Positions 10,816-21,524 are shown, counted from the first letter of the stretch. The stretch is 64,000 bases of DNA from Gyrodactylus bullatarudis (GCA_012064415.1 SSNU01000269.1:1-64000); one strand, 5' to 3'. Numbers and translations are program-made. Notes: a model not told the origin generated them from the sequence alone.

Positions 10816-11088
10816 GATGATACGCATATTTTCTTTGGATGGGAATGTCTTCATAAATTAAGGTTTTTTTCAAACATATATCAATGTGAAATTTGTAAAG
10901 CTTATGGTGAGGGTACCTTTGACTATGGCCGTATAATCAGAAGAAGATTTTTAAAATCAATTCTATTACGGATTGGCATGAAAAATATTCATATAGATAT
11001 AATAATAGTTCTCTTGTCAAAAACTGATTTTCGCAATAAATATATTTTTTTATTCCGAGTTTACGCGAAAATCCAGCTTTTTCAATGA
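10816..11088 (+). CDS. Open 91-codon stretch without an ATG near its 5' end, unrecognised
   Basis: Open from 10816 to the TGA at 11086. It includes QCEICKAYGEGTFDYGRIIR followed by a hydrophobic, possibly membrane-associated stretch (NIHIDIIIVLL). The lack of an early ATG suggests an internal or terminal exon; an acceptor is possible near 10860-10906. It could belong with exon 10450-10620 or be independent. Function unknown. Confidence 0.35.
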   Translation, partial: DDTHIFFGWECLHKLRFFSNIYQCEICKAYGEGTFDYGRIIRRRFLKSILLRIGMKNIHIDIIIVLLSKTDFRNKYIFLFRVYAKIQLFQ

Positions 11089-11234
11089 AAGGTGAGAAAA
11101 TTTAATAAAGTACAGTACGATCTATGGAAAATTACTCTCTACCCCTTTTTTATAAGATTCAGTCAACGAATTACTACTTAAAAGTAAACATATTACTTTA
11201 TTTAGGCAGTGAAAAATGATTTTCGATTTAATTT

Positions 11235-11480
11235 AGACCATCTAATAGCTTAGAGCATCTAGGCTGTTACCAGATTCGACGACGAATGACAAGTCAACCC
11301 GTTAGGATCTAATCATTGGTCGTAGCCCCAGGGCCTGGTGCTCTCCGAAAGGACCTAAACTACCATGTCGGAACTTCTACACGTTGATACTCCAAGCCGG
11401 GTAGTCCGTCTAGTGCCATTCACATCCGCATTAAAGACTCCAAGACTTAGAGTCTAAGTTGGGAGAGGAGCTGTTTGTGA
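11235..11480. other. Isolated GC-rich island, candidate non-coding RNA or old repeat
   Basis: About 245 nt close to 50% GC in a window that is otherwise strongly AT-rich. It contains CGACGACGAATGACAAGTCA, GCCCCAGGGCCTGGTGCTCT and CAAGCCGGGTAGTCCGTC. Both strands carry short coding-like frames but each is broken by stops (plus: VVAPGPGALRKDLNYHVG then stop). It does not match U1, U2, U4, U5, U6, 5S, SRP or RNase P features that I can check by eye, and I see no tRNA cloverleaf. Confidence 0.5.
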
Positions 11481-11519
11481 GCAGCGTTTTTTGGCTGATA
11501 GCTGTAAATTTCTCTTTTC

Positions 11520-11810
11520 AACCATACAGTATAACTAATACCTTAGCATTGAAAGCTAAGATTGTATTGAATTCCTAATTCTACTGCCTAAATATGGTAA
11601 TATTATTACTTTGAAGTAATAGTGAGGCGTTTAAGGAATCTAAATAAGGGTGGAGAGGTGCTTTCGACATAAAGTAAACAGCTTCGTACTGTAGCTTCTT
11701 TCAAATACAAATATTTGTACTGATGAGTTGAAAGCAATATGTTTAGAATATTAGAATTCCTGAGGAGCACCTTGACAATCTTTCAATCCTGCATATACTC
11801 AAATCAAAAC
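11520..11810. other. Hairpin-rich non-coding stretch
   Basis: Contains several short palindromes: CTTAGC/GCTAAG around 11540, GTAATATTATTAC at about 11598, ATTACTTTGAAGTAAT and TACAAATATTTGTA near 11710. It lies between the GC-rich island and the convergent gene end at 11987. It could be part of the same repeat or RNA unit. No convincing coding frame. Confidence 0.3.
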
Positions 11811-11986
11811 TCAGGTTGTATACTTTTTGGACTCAAGTTTATAATTTTGAATAAGGAATTTATATTTTGCAAAATTTCTAGATTAATTTTACAAGTCTGA
11901 AATATTGTCATATTTTCGGGTTAATTTGAAAAAAAATCATAGATTGCATTTGTTGACTAATTTTAGATTCTCAGTCCTCTAATTTA

Positions 11987-12588
11987 TTAACAATTATTTT
12001 CAACTGAAGGTCCTAAAATAATTCTTTTTAAAAAATAAATAAATAAGTAATTTATTAAAAATTCTAGCTGTAATTGACTATAACGTTGTTCGCTTGCTGC
12101 CTGACTATTTTGTATTCTGGCTTGTACTGGTCTATCTGTATAAAAAGAAAAAGGAGAGAAAGGTGTAGTATTTCTTAAAAAATAAGGATTATAAAAATTA
12201 CAGTGATTGTTATAGTAATCAGAATTGTTAGAGTAATAACTCTGATAATATAATTCATCACCTGAAAGAAGAACAGCTCCCTGAAGAACTGATTGGTTCA
12301 AAATTATGATTCTAGCTGTAATTTAAAATGATATAAGAAATTTCTTGTTGTTTAAGACGGTTCGAATGAATATGATTGGTTGAAACAGAGGAATATGTGA
12401 TTCATATACGAACAATGTGTGGATTCCACCCCAATTCGTCATAATGGGATTCAAGCATGCCATTAACTTCGTTAGTTTTCGTAATCTTTGCTGAAAATAG
12501 TCCGACCTAAGACATTATTACTTTGATCCAGATCAAGAAAAATTAAATATTTTAGCAAGTTCTGAATCCTGGTATCAATCAGTCTCAT
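11987..12588 (-). CDS. Three-exon gene, Asn/Tyr/Ser-rich protein of unknown function
   Basis: Exon 1 is 12588-12522 (ATG, 22 codons plus one base, MRLIDTRIQNLLKYL). Intron 12521-12491 is 31 nt (GTAATA...TTTCAG). Exon 2 is 12490-12410 (TKITKTNEVNGMLESHYDEL). Intron 12409-12316 is 94 nt. Exon 3 is 12315-11987, stop TAA. Phases agree at both junctions. About 158 aa: a mixed N-terminal half, then a low-complexity stretch rich in Tyr and Asn (YYSNNSDYYNNH), a Pro/Phe patch and a hydrophobic C-terminus that could be a tail anchor. An in-frame stop lies five codons before the ATG. Function unknown. Confidence 0.6.
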
Positions 12589-12968
12589 AGAAAAATAGAC
12601 TTTTTAGGACTTATCTCATACAGAGTCACCTAATCTCATAAAAATAAAAATTTTCCTACTTCTTAGTTGATAAACTAGAAGAATTATTATATTTTTTTGA
12701 AATTCAGGGTGTGTAAATTCTCGCACTGCGAAACGGATGCGCAACTGTATATGCAAAAAGTTTTCTTGTATCACACATTAAGAGATTACATGAGTGGATT
12801 GTTTCGAAAGAGTCTTGTAAATATTATTTGTATCACAGATTTATACTGCTAAGACTTTTTTGTCTTTCTTTAAATAGAATATCGATTTTTATATCTAAAA
12901 GGTAACGGAGACAAAAATTGTTAGCGACGAAAGAATAAAAATATATCCATTTGGAAAAAGATCAAATA

Positions 12969-13249
12969 TCAAATTAGTCGTAGAGATAATAAACGTTTTT
13001 TCATCTCTCTTGGGGAATAACTCTGGTTTTTCGTCATCTTTTCCAGCTGATGAACAGATTTTCTTTCTAATTCTATTAATATGGTTTGTTTAGCTGTTAA
13101 ATTTACATTTTCTTCTCTAGCAATAAATTTTATCTGTCCAAGCAGGATTCATCTGTACAAATCTTTCCTATTATTCGAAGAAGATACTCAAGATGATATA
13201 GTTTTTTCTAACTAAAGTCACGTATCTTGTTACATTTCTTTTGTGTCAT
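12969..13249 (-). CDS. Small basic protein gene, probably three exons
   Basis: The last exon 13116-12969 is strongly coding (ENVNLTAKQTILIELERKSV ... stop TGA). A phase-consistent model adds exon 1 13249-13213 (MTQKKCNKIRDF) and exon 2 13186-13159, with introns of 26 nt (13212-13187) and 42 nt (13158-13117, GTACAG...GCTAG). An alternative reading keeps the first frame (LEYLLRIIGKICTDESC) and needs another junction. The C-terminal half is charged and probably helical. No family recognised. Confidence 0.45.
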
Positions 13250-13434
13250 GGTTACGAAATACATTTGTTAAATATAGTTTTACCTTTTTCCATTAAGAAA
13301 AAATTTCCAAAAACCTGTAACTCTATGTAATTCGAAAAATTTCTAAAAAACTTTTGAAAAATTTGAGGCATTAAGATATCAAAATTTGAACTGCTTTTGC
13401 CATTTTCGAATCTTTTGTCCAATGTTGGTCTCAA

Positions 13435-13790
13435 ATATCAGTATTTAATGGCTTCAATTGTCTGAAATCAACAAAAATCTTGAGGTCAAACTTTGGAAAT
13501 CTGGCGCATTTTCGAAATTCAAAAAATATCCTAATTTTGTCAGATTGATATTATTTTCAAAAATTTTTTATTTCGACAATTTATAAGCTCATTTCATTAT
13601 GGGATTCAAAATGTTGAATTTTTTGTAAATTCTGTAGTAAATTATCATCTTCAACTACACCTGTAGTTAATATGAAGTTATCATGATCCTAAAAAACAAC
13701 TTTTGATCCCTCTTTTATTTTTAAATCAACAAGCTTATTTAACTCAAAGATCAAAATATAATTAATTCCCATCTTCATAATAACTAGCTT
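13435..13790. repeat. Partial foldback-family repeats
   Basis: 13440-13640 resembles one arm of the element at 14715-15397 (GGCGCATTTTCGAAATTC, then a stretch ending before AAATTATCATCTTC). 13650-13790 resembles the inner part of the large foldback family (GATCCTAAAAAACAACTTTT, CTTCATAATAACTAGCTTTA). No protein-coding content is supported here. Confidence 0.65.
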
Positions 13791-14099
13791 TAGTTTTAAT
13801 TAACTCACAAATTTGCATTAAATAATATCTACTAGAAAGATTAAAAGATGATAGAGATTAGAATTTGACTACTCACTAATTAACAAATGACTCATCTAAA
13901 TCTTTAAAAAAAGGTTAGAAAGATATTCAGTATTAGTTAGTTAAAATATGTGAAGGAAAAAATTAATTTCACTTATTGATTCAAATTCAAAATACAAAAC
14001 AAGAAATTTAGCAAGTCAACGTAATGATTAGCCCAAAGCTTCAATTTCACCAGCTTCACTGTTTATATTTCTATTTATTTTTAAAAGAATTTTAAATTA

Positions 14100-14480
14100 G
14101 TTCAGTCAAGAAAAAAGTTTACCCAGAGAGTGTTGGAAATCTCAAGAATCCTTCCTTTTTTACGGTTCATCAAAGTTAAGTAAACTCCTTTTTTATCCAT
14201 ATCAACTCTGAATAATTAATGATGTAATTTGGGAGAATAGTAAAATTTGAAAGGAAGCAAAAGCTCATTATTTCTTTACATAACTAGAACAAGTCTATTG
14301 TTTTTTCTTTAGAGAAAAAAAATCCAGTAGACATTGAAACTTTACTTTATAGGAAGTCATTTAAACTAGATTTTAAAATTTGAGAACCACTCTTTTTCTA
14401 CACATGTATTTCCAGATTTGAAGGATAAATTAGAAAATTAATTTAAAAATTACTAGTAAACTCGGGAAAATAAGTTCGAT
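14100..14480 (+). pseudogene. Degraded coding-like stretch
   Basis: One frame reads VYPESVGNLKNPSFFTVHQS and later FSLEKKNPVDIETLLYRKSF, but contains at least four in-frame stops without usable splice sites. Probably a decayed gene. No family recognised. Confidence 0.2.
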
Positions 14481-14714
14481 TGGGTTCTTAAAATAAATTT
14501 TGAAGCAAAGATTTTACGAAATTATCTGAGTCTGTTCATTAATTTAGGCTTATTTGATTTAGATCTTCGCTTATCAATAATATCAATGAAAATTATAAGA
14601 GAATATTTGCTCCCTCTACTCTAAACTTTTTTAAAATAGTGCTGGTATTTTTATAATTGATGACTGCAAGAAATTCATTCTCAAGCTAAAAATACTCCCT
14701 CAATCTCTTTTTTT

Positions 14715-15397
14715 TTGAAGATGAGAATTTACTATTTTTACAAAAAACTCGATATTTTTCTCCGGATTCACAGGAAAAATAATTTTTTGAATTCTAAAAC
14801 GGAATGAGCTAATAAGTTGTTGATGTTCAAAAAAAATTCAATCTGACCAAAATTAGGCCAATTTTCAGATTTCGAAAATGCACCAAATTTTCACTTTTTC
14901 AACTTTTGAATCCAAAATTTTCTCCGGATTTCGATGATTCGAAGCAGTTAAGTGATGATATTTGGGATTAAAATTAAAAGAAGAATTCGAATTTTGACAT
15001 AGAGATAGCGAAGATCTTACTGTTTTTGAGAAAAAGTTAGACTTCAAGATTTTGGATAATTTGCTTTCGTGATATTCGAAAAATTCAAATGGTTCGATTT
15101 ACGTTTGCAGGTGAGCTCGAATTCTTCGTCCAATGTTGATCCCGAATATTTGCATTTAACTGCTTCGAATCATCGAAATCGATGAAAATTTTAGAGTTGA
15201 AAAAGTAGAAATTTGGTGCATTTTCGAAACCCGAAAATTGGCTTAATTTTGGTCAGATTGAATTTTTTTCAGAATTATTTTTGAACATCAGCAACTTATT
15301 AGCTCATTCCGTTTCAGAATTCAAAAAATTATTTTTCCTGTGAATCCGGAGAAAAATATCGAGTTTTTTGTAAAAATAGTAAATTCTCATCTTTATG
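14715..15397. repeat. Foldback element FB2, arms about 255 nt
   Basis: The sequence from 14715 (GAAGATGAGAATTTACTATT) recurs in reverse complement ending at 15397. Arms are about 255 nt and highly similar, around a short centre that includes AATCTTACTGTTTTTG. Inner motifs such as CTCCGGATTCACAGG occur in both arms. Related single-arm fragments lie at 13440-13640 and 55905-56220. No TA or TTAA target duplication could be assigned. Confidence 0.85.
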
Positions 15398-15849
15398 TCA
15401 ATTAGGTTTATATCAAAGATCATAAAAAGTCTCAAAGAGATATCTAAACTTTGATTTAAATTAACCAAGATTGGTTGAATTTAATTTTCATGTACCTATT
15501 AGTAAAATTCAATGAAAAATCGACTTTCTTGAAACGGACCAAAAGAGTACTTATAAAATGGAATTTCCATTAGACTCTTTGTTAATGCAAAATATGAAGC
15601 AATTATAGCCTTAATTCTAACAGGATTTTTTAGCTCAATGAGTATCCTAAAAGTGGTTAAAGACTTGAAAAATGGAAATTTCTCCTATTTTGTGCACCAA
15701 TCATTAGTAGCATCCATATTTAGATCATTAAATTTTAGAGAAACAAGAAACTATCAATTTTTGAATAGAAATCATAGATTACTCATCCATCTCTTGAATC
15801 ATATCTCATCATCACAACATTCTTTCGTTAGGAGGATATTCATTTTTAT

Positions 15850-16068
15850 TTATTTTTCCACTTGTAATGATGAACGATTTCCAACAGGTTTTTTAAACAT
15901 TTTTTTGTTACTCTTGATGATGATGACTTGTCTTCTGGGATGTTTACAGAACAAAAAAGGCAAGAGATAGAGGAGCAAGATGTGTAAGGTTATCATATTT
16001 GGGTTATCTTGATGAAAAAAATTATCCATCCACATTGCTTCGTTATAAAGATTCATTAAAACTTCCAT
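15850..16068 (-). CDS. Small single-pass membrane protein, 72 aa or longer
   Basis: ATG ORF with coding composition: MEVLMNLYNEAMWMDN at the N-terminus, one hydrophobic segment at residues 25-41 (ITLHILLLYLLPFLF), then a strongly basic tail (KHPRRQV ... SNKKMFKKP). The frame stays open upstream to an acceptor at 16163-16164 and would add FDRKYVTKFLLATHTKQ before the ATG, so the start may be internal. A 110-codon ORF on the opposite strand (15638-15970) overlaps it. Function unknown; topology suggests an N-out or tail-basic membrane protein. Confidence 0.45.
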   Translation of the reverse strand: MEVLMNLYNEAMWMDNFFHQDNPNMITLHILLLYLLPFLFCKHPRRQVIIIKSNKKMFKKPVGNRSSLQVEK

Positions 16069-16191
16069 TTGTTTCGTATGTGTAGCGAGAAGAAATTTGG
16101 TTACATATTTTCTATCAAAGGTAGATGAATTTATTTGATTCCTAACTGGAGAAATGCTTGAGCTAAATTAAATTGACAAGTGTCAGATTAC

Positions 16192-16574
16192 ACAAGCTAA
16201 ACTTTCCTCAGTAAAATTATTCAGTTCACGCAATGTGTTCCATTCTGAACTTTAAATTTTACCCAAATTTCTAGGAAAATAATCAAATTATTACATCGCA
16301 ATTTTTTAAAAGGCTTACCTTACACTGAACTCTTCGCGATGTTCTCAATGAATAGCTATTTTTACGAAAATTAAGCTTGAAGAATGGAAATGAAAAATTC
16401 AACAACAATAAAAACTAAATTTTACGAAATTTAGCCAAAGTCTAAAAATTAAAACCATTTGAATTATTAAGAAAGAAAATGATCCAAAACTTTTTCTTTG
16501 TCCAGCCAGAAAGAAATATTTTCAGGTATTACTTTGTCTGAGCAAGAACTAGAAGGAGCATAGAATCCACCATT
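16192..16574 (-). other. Candidate upstream exons for the 15850-16162 region
   Basis: Several short coding-like blocks lie on the minus strand. 16574-16467 reads SSSCSDKVIPENISFWLDKE. A block near 16330 contains ENIAKSS before a GTAAGG donor. 16244-16192 reads WNTLRELNNFTEESLA. They may be exons of one gene running into 16162, or of a separate gene ending near 16135. The junctions could not be fixed in a single phase-consistent chain. Confidence 0.3.
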
Positions 16575-16795
16575 TTAAAAATCCCAAAAAAGCTTTATTG
16601 AATCCAATCCGAGGAAGAACAACTTTAAATTTTCATACATCTTAATTTGTGTAAAAAATTTTGAGCTTAGAAAAATTGGTACAAAATACAGATTAAACGT
16701 TTGATTGACCCATATATATTGGTATATGCCATTCTATATGAACTCTTCTCTATATTAATGCTAATGATATTTCCATTGTTTTTGAACTCATCTAG

Positions 16796-16991
16796 TTTTC
16801 ACCGATTATGATATTGAGTATTCAGGTAGAAATATTTCGATCGATTATTTTTCGGATAATACATTTTCTAGGTAGTTTAGTGTACCTCGAATATCACCTA
16901 ATTATATAGGTCCTATTATACTTCATCTAAGAACTATTATTTTCGTATTCAAATTGACCAAGAGTTTAATTTTATTCAAAAATCATGGTGA
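16796..16991 (+). CDS. Last two exons of an unrecognised gene, 38-nt intron
   Basis: Exon 16796-16871 follows an acceptor (CATCTAG) and reads TDYDIEYSGRNISIDYFSDN. The 38-nt intron 16872-16909 (GTAGTT...TATATAG) splits a codon. Exon 16910-16991 reads SYYTSSKNYYFRIQIDQEFN and ends in TGA. Both exons are open only in the spliced frame. Upstream exons were not resolved. Function unknown. Confidence 0.45.
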
Positions 16992-17215
16992 TCCTTCAAC
17001 AAATTAAATCAGGGTTAATTCTATCCATTTAAATCAAATATCGAGAGTAAATGGATGCTTGTTGAGAGCCAGCTGTCAAATCTACTGACAGCTTACATAA
17101 GTTGATCTTTACCCAGAAACGGAAAAATTATCTGATCAGTTTGTTAATTTTCCATTTTTTGATAGATAGAAATTTTTGCAAGCATTTTCCTAATTTTTAA
17201 AATGAGATACAAATT

Positions 17216-17332
17216 TTTTGTTCAACTTTCAATTGAAGAAATAAAAACAACAAGCTGCCTCGAATTGACATAAATTTCAATTAGAACACGCAATTTGCAT
17301 TTTTTTCTGTGTGGATAAACGAGACGATCTAC
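17216..17332 (-). CDS. Short ORF or exon, 38 aa
   Basis: ATG-started frame reading MTVDRLVYPHRKKCKLRVLI and ending VVFISSIES, stop TGA. Codon usage is clearly coding-like. It may be an exon, because the frame continues upstream of the ATG for about 12 codons. No neighbour-based clue to function. Confidence 0.3.
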
Positions 17333-17767
17333 TGTCATAGTCGATATGCTACAAATTTTATTTTTAAAAAATTAAATACGTTTCTGAAATACATAGTACA
17401 AAATTGAAATTCAAAAGTTTTATTATTTTCCATCGTATCAAACGTTTTTATCATCTTAAGGGTTCTTAAGGATTTTTCCAGACGGGTCCAAATCTCAATT
17501 ATCTGATGAACCCAGAAGTTTACAGATTTTTTTGTCTATAGTTTAAAGATTAAAATCTATGTGAAAATTATTTTAAAAAAAGATTCTTTTGAAAGCTTCT
17601 TTATCGAGATGAGAAGCACCATATCGATTGAAAAAGTTTGCAGATCTCTGTTTATTAATGAACTTTATATGAACGGTTGACTTGAGAACCCTTTTTTTAG
17701 GAGTTTGTTGTTTGAGTTATGTTTGCTTTTAAAGAGATTAGTTAAGAAAGAGAAAATTTTCTAGTTG

Positions 17768-18546
17768 ATGATTGATGATGGGCGAATAAAAAAGTTGAAC
17801 ATGAATAGTGAAATTATCATCAAGAATCCTTTAATGTGTAACTTTAGGCCAAAAACAGCCCTAAGGCAGTAGTATATAACCAACAGCAATGATGGAAAAT
17901 TTCCTCTATTCTATCATTATTATTTTTCTTCTTTTTTCAACAATGTTTCCAGATATAGAAGAAAAGTGATGATTGAAAAAAAACTACTGAAAGATAATAG
18001 AAATGCTGAATATAGCTTGTGATGCCTAATTTATTTTGGATAATTCAATTCCTATCAGATTCACGAGTAATGAGTAGTCTATATAATACATAATAATGGG
18101 ATGAAACGATAAACTTATTATTACATATTACATTGGGGCAGATTGTATCCATTATTTCTAGAGGATGTTGAATTATTATTTTTTTCGTAATATAGCTAAA
18201 GAGAGAATATTGGTCTAGCGTTTGTAACGTACTCTAAAGTGATCTAATTATTCCCAGCTCTCAAGATTATTTTTGTCTCAAGAATCTAAACGCTTGAGAG
18301 AATTTGATTTTACGTTATATTTTTGTAAAATTTATGCAGCTGAATGCACATTTCTTTAATGGTGATGTTTCAAATTAGCTCAACAAGTCTCAGAGAGTTA
18401 CAACTCATCCAAACACCTTTCAGAGATAAATGCTAACGTAATCGAATTAGAGGGGTAGAGGTTTAAAAAATACACAATTTTACAGACAAGCCGTCACATT
18501 TCTGGATGGCCAACAGAGAGAGCGCCTTAAACTTGATTTTACATGA
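17768..18546 (+). CDS. Eight-exon gene, 144 aa, unknown function, seven short introns
   Basis: CDS segments: 17768-17868, 17953-18018, 18059-18073, 18142-18166, 18196-18219, 18258-18324, 18379-18454, 18486-18546, summing to 435 nt with an in-frame TGA. Introns are 84, 40, 68, 29, 38, 54 and 31 nt, all GT-AG with agreeing phases. The product starts MIDDGRIKKLNMNSEIIIKN, contains LSRLFLSQESKRLREFDF and ends LDGQQRERLKLDFT. It is charged and probably helical, with no signal peptide or membrane helix. Exon 3 is only 15 nt. The last three exons are the best supported; the tiny central ones are less certain. No family recognised. Confidence 0.5.
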
Positions 18547-18639
18547 TGCGAAAATCAGGATTTCAAATTTTTTTCATATATATTACTAAAATTTATACTA
18601 ATAGATAAAGTTCCAGAGAAATGTCTTACATGGATTGCA

Positions 18640-18790
18640 TTGAATATTTTGGTCTGTGAATACGCTGGTCTCGAATCCATTCAAGCAAATTAATAGATTT
18701 CCAACCGAATAGGTAGTAAATGAAGTATTTTCTGAGTCTAGGATGTAATAATGAGCTGCCAGAATGATATGTGATAGAAATAACCTAAAG
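18640..18790 (+). repeat. Dispersed repeat, copy 1 of 3
   Basis: The stretch with TTTCCAACCGAATAGGTAGT and AAATGAAGTATTTTCTGAG matches 22780-22910 (same order, roughly 80% by eye) and, for its first part, 59410-59475 (GATCTTTGCGTATTCC and AACTTCCAACCGAAC). Overlapping ORFs on both strands are probably a by-product. No termini could be defined. Confidence 0.6.
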
Positions 18791-19049
18791 GATAACAACA
18801 AAACTAGTTATTGTCTAAATTTTGAAGGAAAATTAGGAAGGAAGATTATAATTTTAAAAAATCAATACTACCCTGATAAAAATAGTTTGGACTCACACAA
18901 TATTTCGAATACATACGTTATTATGCGGTGCCTTTTTGCCTTTAGAGTAGAGTCTATATGAAGTCTAGACTTTAATTGTAATTCTGAGTTAAACCAAGAT
19001 AATCTTATTATACCAAAGACATGATAAACAAGCTCATTAGACTTTTACA

Positions 19050-19241
19050 TTATGCATCTACATAAATCTTGATTCTATAATCCGGTTGATTAAAAGGAAT
19101 ACTCATTAAAAATAAGGGAAAAGATGAGACAAAAAATGTAAATCCATTTTCACCCCCTTGTTCATCTGGTAAACTAATCAGACTTTGAAGGGAGGTAATT
19201 TCAGAGAAATCCTCTTTTCTCCTCCTGGTTTCACTTTTCAC
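19050..19241 (-). CDS. C-terminal exon of an unrecognised protein
   Basis: A 63-codon open frame with a strong coding signature (many GAA, GAT and GGN first-position-G codons): RKEDFSEITSLQSLISLPDE, then EQGGENGFTFFVSSF, ending YRIKIYVDA and TAA. It lacks an ATG start, and GTG at the 5' end or an acceptor near 19221 would begin it. Upstream exons lie to the right, not identified. Function unknown. Confidence 0.42.
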   Translation of the reverse strand: MKSETRRRKEDFSEITSLQSLISLPDEQGGENGFTFFVSSFPLFLMSIPFNQPDYRIKIYVDA

Positions 19242-19402
19242 GGGAAAAATAAAAGGGAAAAATATTTAAATACTTTTGAGAGAAATAGAGGAAAATAATA
19301 TTTTTCCCCCACAGAATAAAAAAACTAGCAATGATTGAAATGACATACAAATGTTTCTCTTTTTTCTGGATTTATTGAGGGGGATAAAATTGTTTTATTT
19401 TC

Positions 19403-19534
19403 CCCAACCATGGTTTTGTGTGTAAAATACGTTAGAAGAGAAGAAATGGGAAGGAGATATTCTGAGAGGGGAAGAAACACCTCATTTAAATTTCCTAGAC
19501 AGATTTCTTGCTGTTATTTTTTCTTAATTTCTTG
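19403..19534 (+). CDS. Short basic ORF or first exon
   Basis: Starts near 19410 with MVLCVKYVRREEMGRRYSER and continues GRNTSFKFPRQ before an apparent acceptor-like CAG at 19499-19501. Codon use is coding-like. It may be the first exon of the gene at 19580, but a phase-consistent junction was not found. Function unknown. Confidence 0.25.
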
Positions 19535-19579
19535 CTAAATTCTCATTTCGGTATTTTTCTCCCCAATATAAATCTGAAT

Positions 19580-19858
19580 ATGATAACTCTGTGTCATAAT
19601 AAAGACAAGAAATTCATCCAAAATACTTTTTCCATCAAAAGAAATATTCGGGAATTGGCGTTTTATTCCATTAAAATTATTTTTACTTGTCTTAACAAGG
19701 GACCCTTCAAAATAGTGATGGAAATTTATTTTATAGATGAGGAACTTTTAATGAAGATTTTGCGGCTATTTTATTTTAAAAGTTCTCAAAAGTCCCACAA
19801 AATAAGGTTGGTTGATATGAATGACAAGGAATTCAGATCACTTTTACGATTTGAATGA
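19580..19858 (+). CDS. Unrecognised 92-aa protein
   Basis: From ATG 19580: MITLCHNKDKKFIQNTFS, then IVMEIYFIDEELLMKIL and a charged C-terminus (KIRLVDMNDKEFRSLLRFE, TGA). The frame is open 24 codons further upstream (19508) without an ATG. A 54-nt in-frame intron (GTATTT at 19549 to AATAAAG) is possible and would not change the frame. No signal peptide. Function unknown. Confidence 0.42.
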   Translation: MITLCHNKDKKFIQNTFSIKRNIRELAFYSIKIIFTCLNKGPFKIVMEIYFIDEELLMKILRLFYFKSSQKSHKIRLVDMNDKEFRSLLRFE

Positions 19859-19992
19859 GAAAAATTTTAGAAATCAAATTTCAAACCATCTCAATTTGAA
19901 CTTTAGGTTGAATGAATAATTTTGATTTTCAAAAAGCCGAAAAGCATTCCTATGATGTAAATTTAAATTTTCTGAACAATAATTTGATATAA

Positions 19993-20190
19993 ATTTTCGT
20001 TTGGTTATAAACTCATAAGGAAGGTTAGAGAAAACTAGCGTATATTTGAGTGATAAATGCTATATTTCGCCGGGTCTCTTCAGACTCTATATCGGTAACA
20101 TCTAATAAAATAAAAAATATAACGTTTATCACTCAAATATATGCTAGTTTTCTCTAACCTTCCTTATGAGTTTATAACCAAACGAAAATA
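19993..20190. repeat. Foldback repeat FB3
   Basis: Nearly perfect 70-nt arms: TTTTCGTTTGGTTATAAACT at 19994 recurs in reverse complement ending at 20188. The centre contains TTTCGCCGGGTCTCTTCAGA. A one-armed relative at 46384-46470 keeps GAAGGTTAGAGAAAAC and CGCCAGGTCTCTTCAGACTC. Its length, arms and conserved centre suggest a small non-autonomous element. Confidence 0.85.
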
Positions 20191-21520
20191 CTCTTGATGA
20201 AGTTCGTCGATATTATCGTTCAAATGGAAATAAATTTCATCAAAAAATCGAAATTTTGATTTTTTTGATTTAAAATAATCTTTACGAAATTATCCATAGT
20301 GGATATTCCAGTACGATTTTTATCTTTTAAAATAATCCGTCATTGTTGTGTACCTAAAGAAACTTGTCGTTCATGTAAGAATAATACACAAATAAAGATA
20401 TTTATCAGGCAATTAACAATAAATTTTGATTTATCGTTCTCCTTATGACATTGAAAAAGTGCAGATTTTAATTTTACATGGTCTCTTCCTTCTTAAAAAA
20501 GTACATTACCAATTAATAATTAGTAAATATATAATAAAAAAGTTGATCAGTAAAGAAAGAAGTAAATCTAAGGAAGGCTGCTGAGTTTCTATTTCCCCTT
20601 ATGCTTCATTTTCTCTAGCCTTCTTAAATAAATGAAAATTGATCCCAAGTATCAGTATTTAATCACAGGACGTTGATGAAATTATCTGTGTGATTTTTAA
20701 AATTTTTAAATTTCTAAGTTGATCAGAAATTAATATCCTATTTCAGAAGTATCATGAGATACAACTCGGCAATGGTAAACAGAATGATTCTAAAGTAATC
20801 ACAAAATTATTTAATCAAGATCAAGACTTATATATTGCTCCAGCCCATATTAACTTTATATGAAAATGAATGGCTTGAAAATTGGATTTTTAATTTTTAC
20901 TTTTAATCCTGTAAAGAAGAAAAACAAACTAAAGAATAATAAATATCGAACAAATAAGAATAGACTTAAATTAAGATTAATTGAGTCAATTTTATGATTG
21001 GGTAGGAAAAAAAGTTTGGAATAAAGAAAATCATGGATCATGATCGATTTGCTAATGACCAGAATTTCCTCTCTTTATATGAACAACTAAAACAATAAAT
21101 CAAGAAAAGAGATCAAATTTACAAAAATAAATTCCAAGTCAATTATTACGAGCAAAAGTCTAATTGATTGAAATTTTCTTTTCTACGGCAGTTTAATTTT
21201 AAAAGTCTAAGAAACTCAATTCAGTTTTTAATGTGTAAGGATTCATTAGATAAGATAATTATCTTATGCATTATAATGCATTTGCTAAGAACTTAACTCT
21301 CTTTTTATACTACAGCTATTCACAATGAATTTACAAAATTCTCATTTTTTCATCAAGGACACAAAATTCGAATTGGCGAGATTTTTTCATCGAACGTTAT
21401 TTTTCAGGATCAATTTTAAACAAAAAACCCTATTACTTTTCGGTAAACGTTTTTATTCTTAGGATTTTATATTTCATGTTTGAATAATTTTTACAAAAAA
21501 TAGCAGGAACATTCTTCAAC
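20191..21520. other. AT-rich stretch without supported genes
   Basis: Only short frames with low-complexity composition were seen, such as a Phe/Leu-rich one at 20856-21041 (minus). No repeat-family match was noticed. Confidence 0.4.
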
Positions 21521-21524
21521 TCAA

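Noticed and set aside
11235..11480. GC-rich island as a protein-coding exon
   Set aside because: Every frame on both strands is interrupted within about 30 codons and no short intron restores one.
12355..12375. B-box-like GGTTCGAAT as part of a tRNA gene
   Set aside because: No A box or cloverleaf pairing is present around it; the position is inside an intron of the 11987-12588 gene.
13252..13434. 60-aa ORF on the minus strand
   Set aside because: Its sequence resembles foldback-family material and lacks coding-like codon use.
15638..15970. 110-aa ORF on the plus strand
   Set aside because: It overlaps the better-looking minus-strand membrane protein gene (15850-16068), has low-complexity Leu/Met runs and weaker codon character. 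Kept out, but not excluded.
18598..18961. ORFs of 65-67 aa on both strands
   Set aside because: They fall on the dispersed repeat shared with 22780 and 59410 and show no consistent coding signal.
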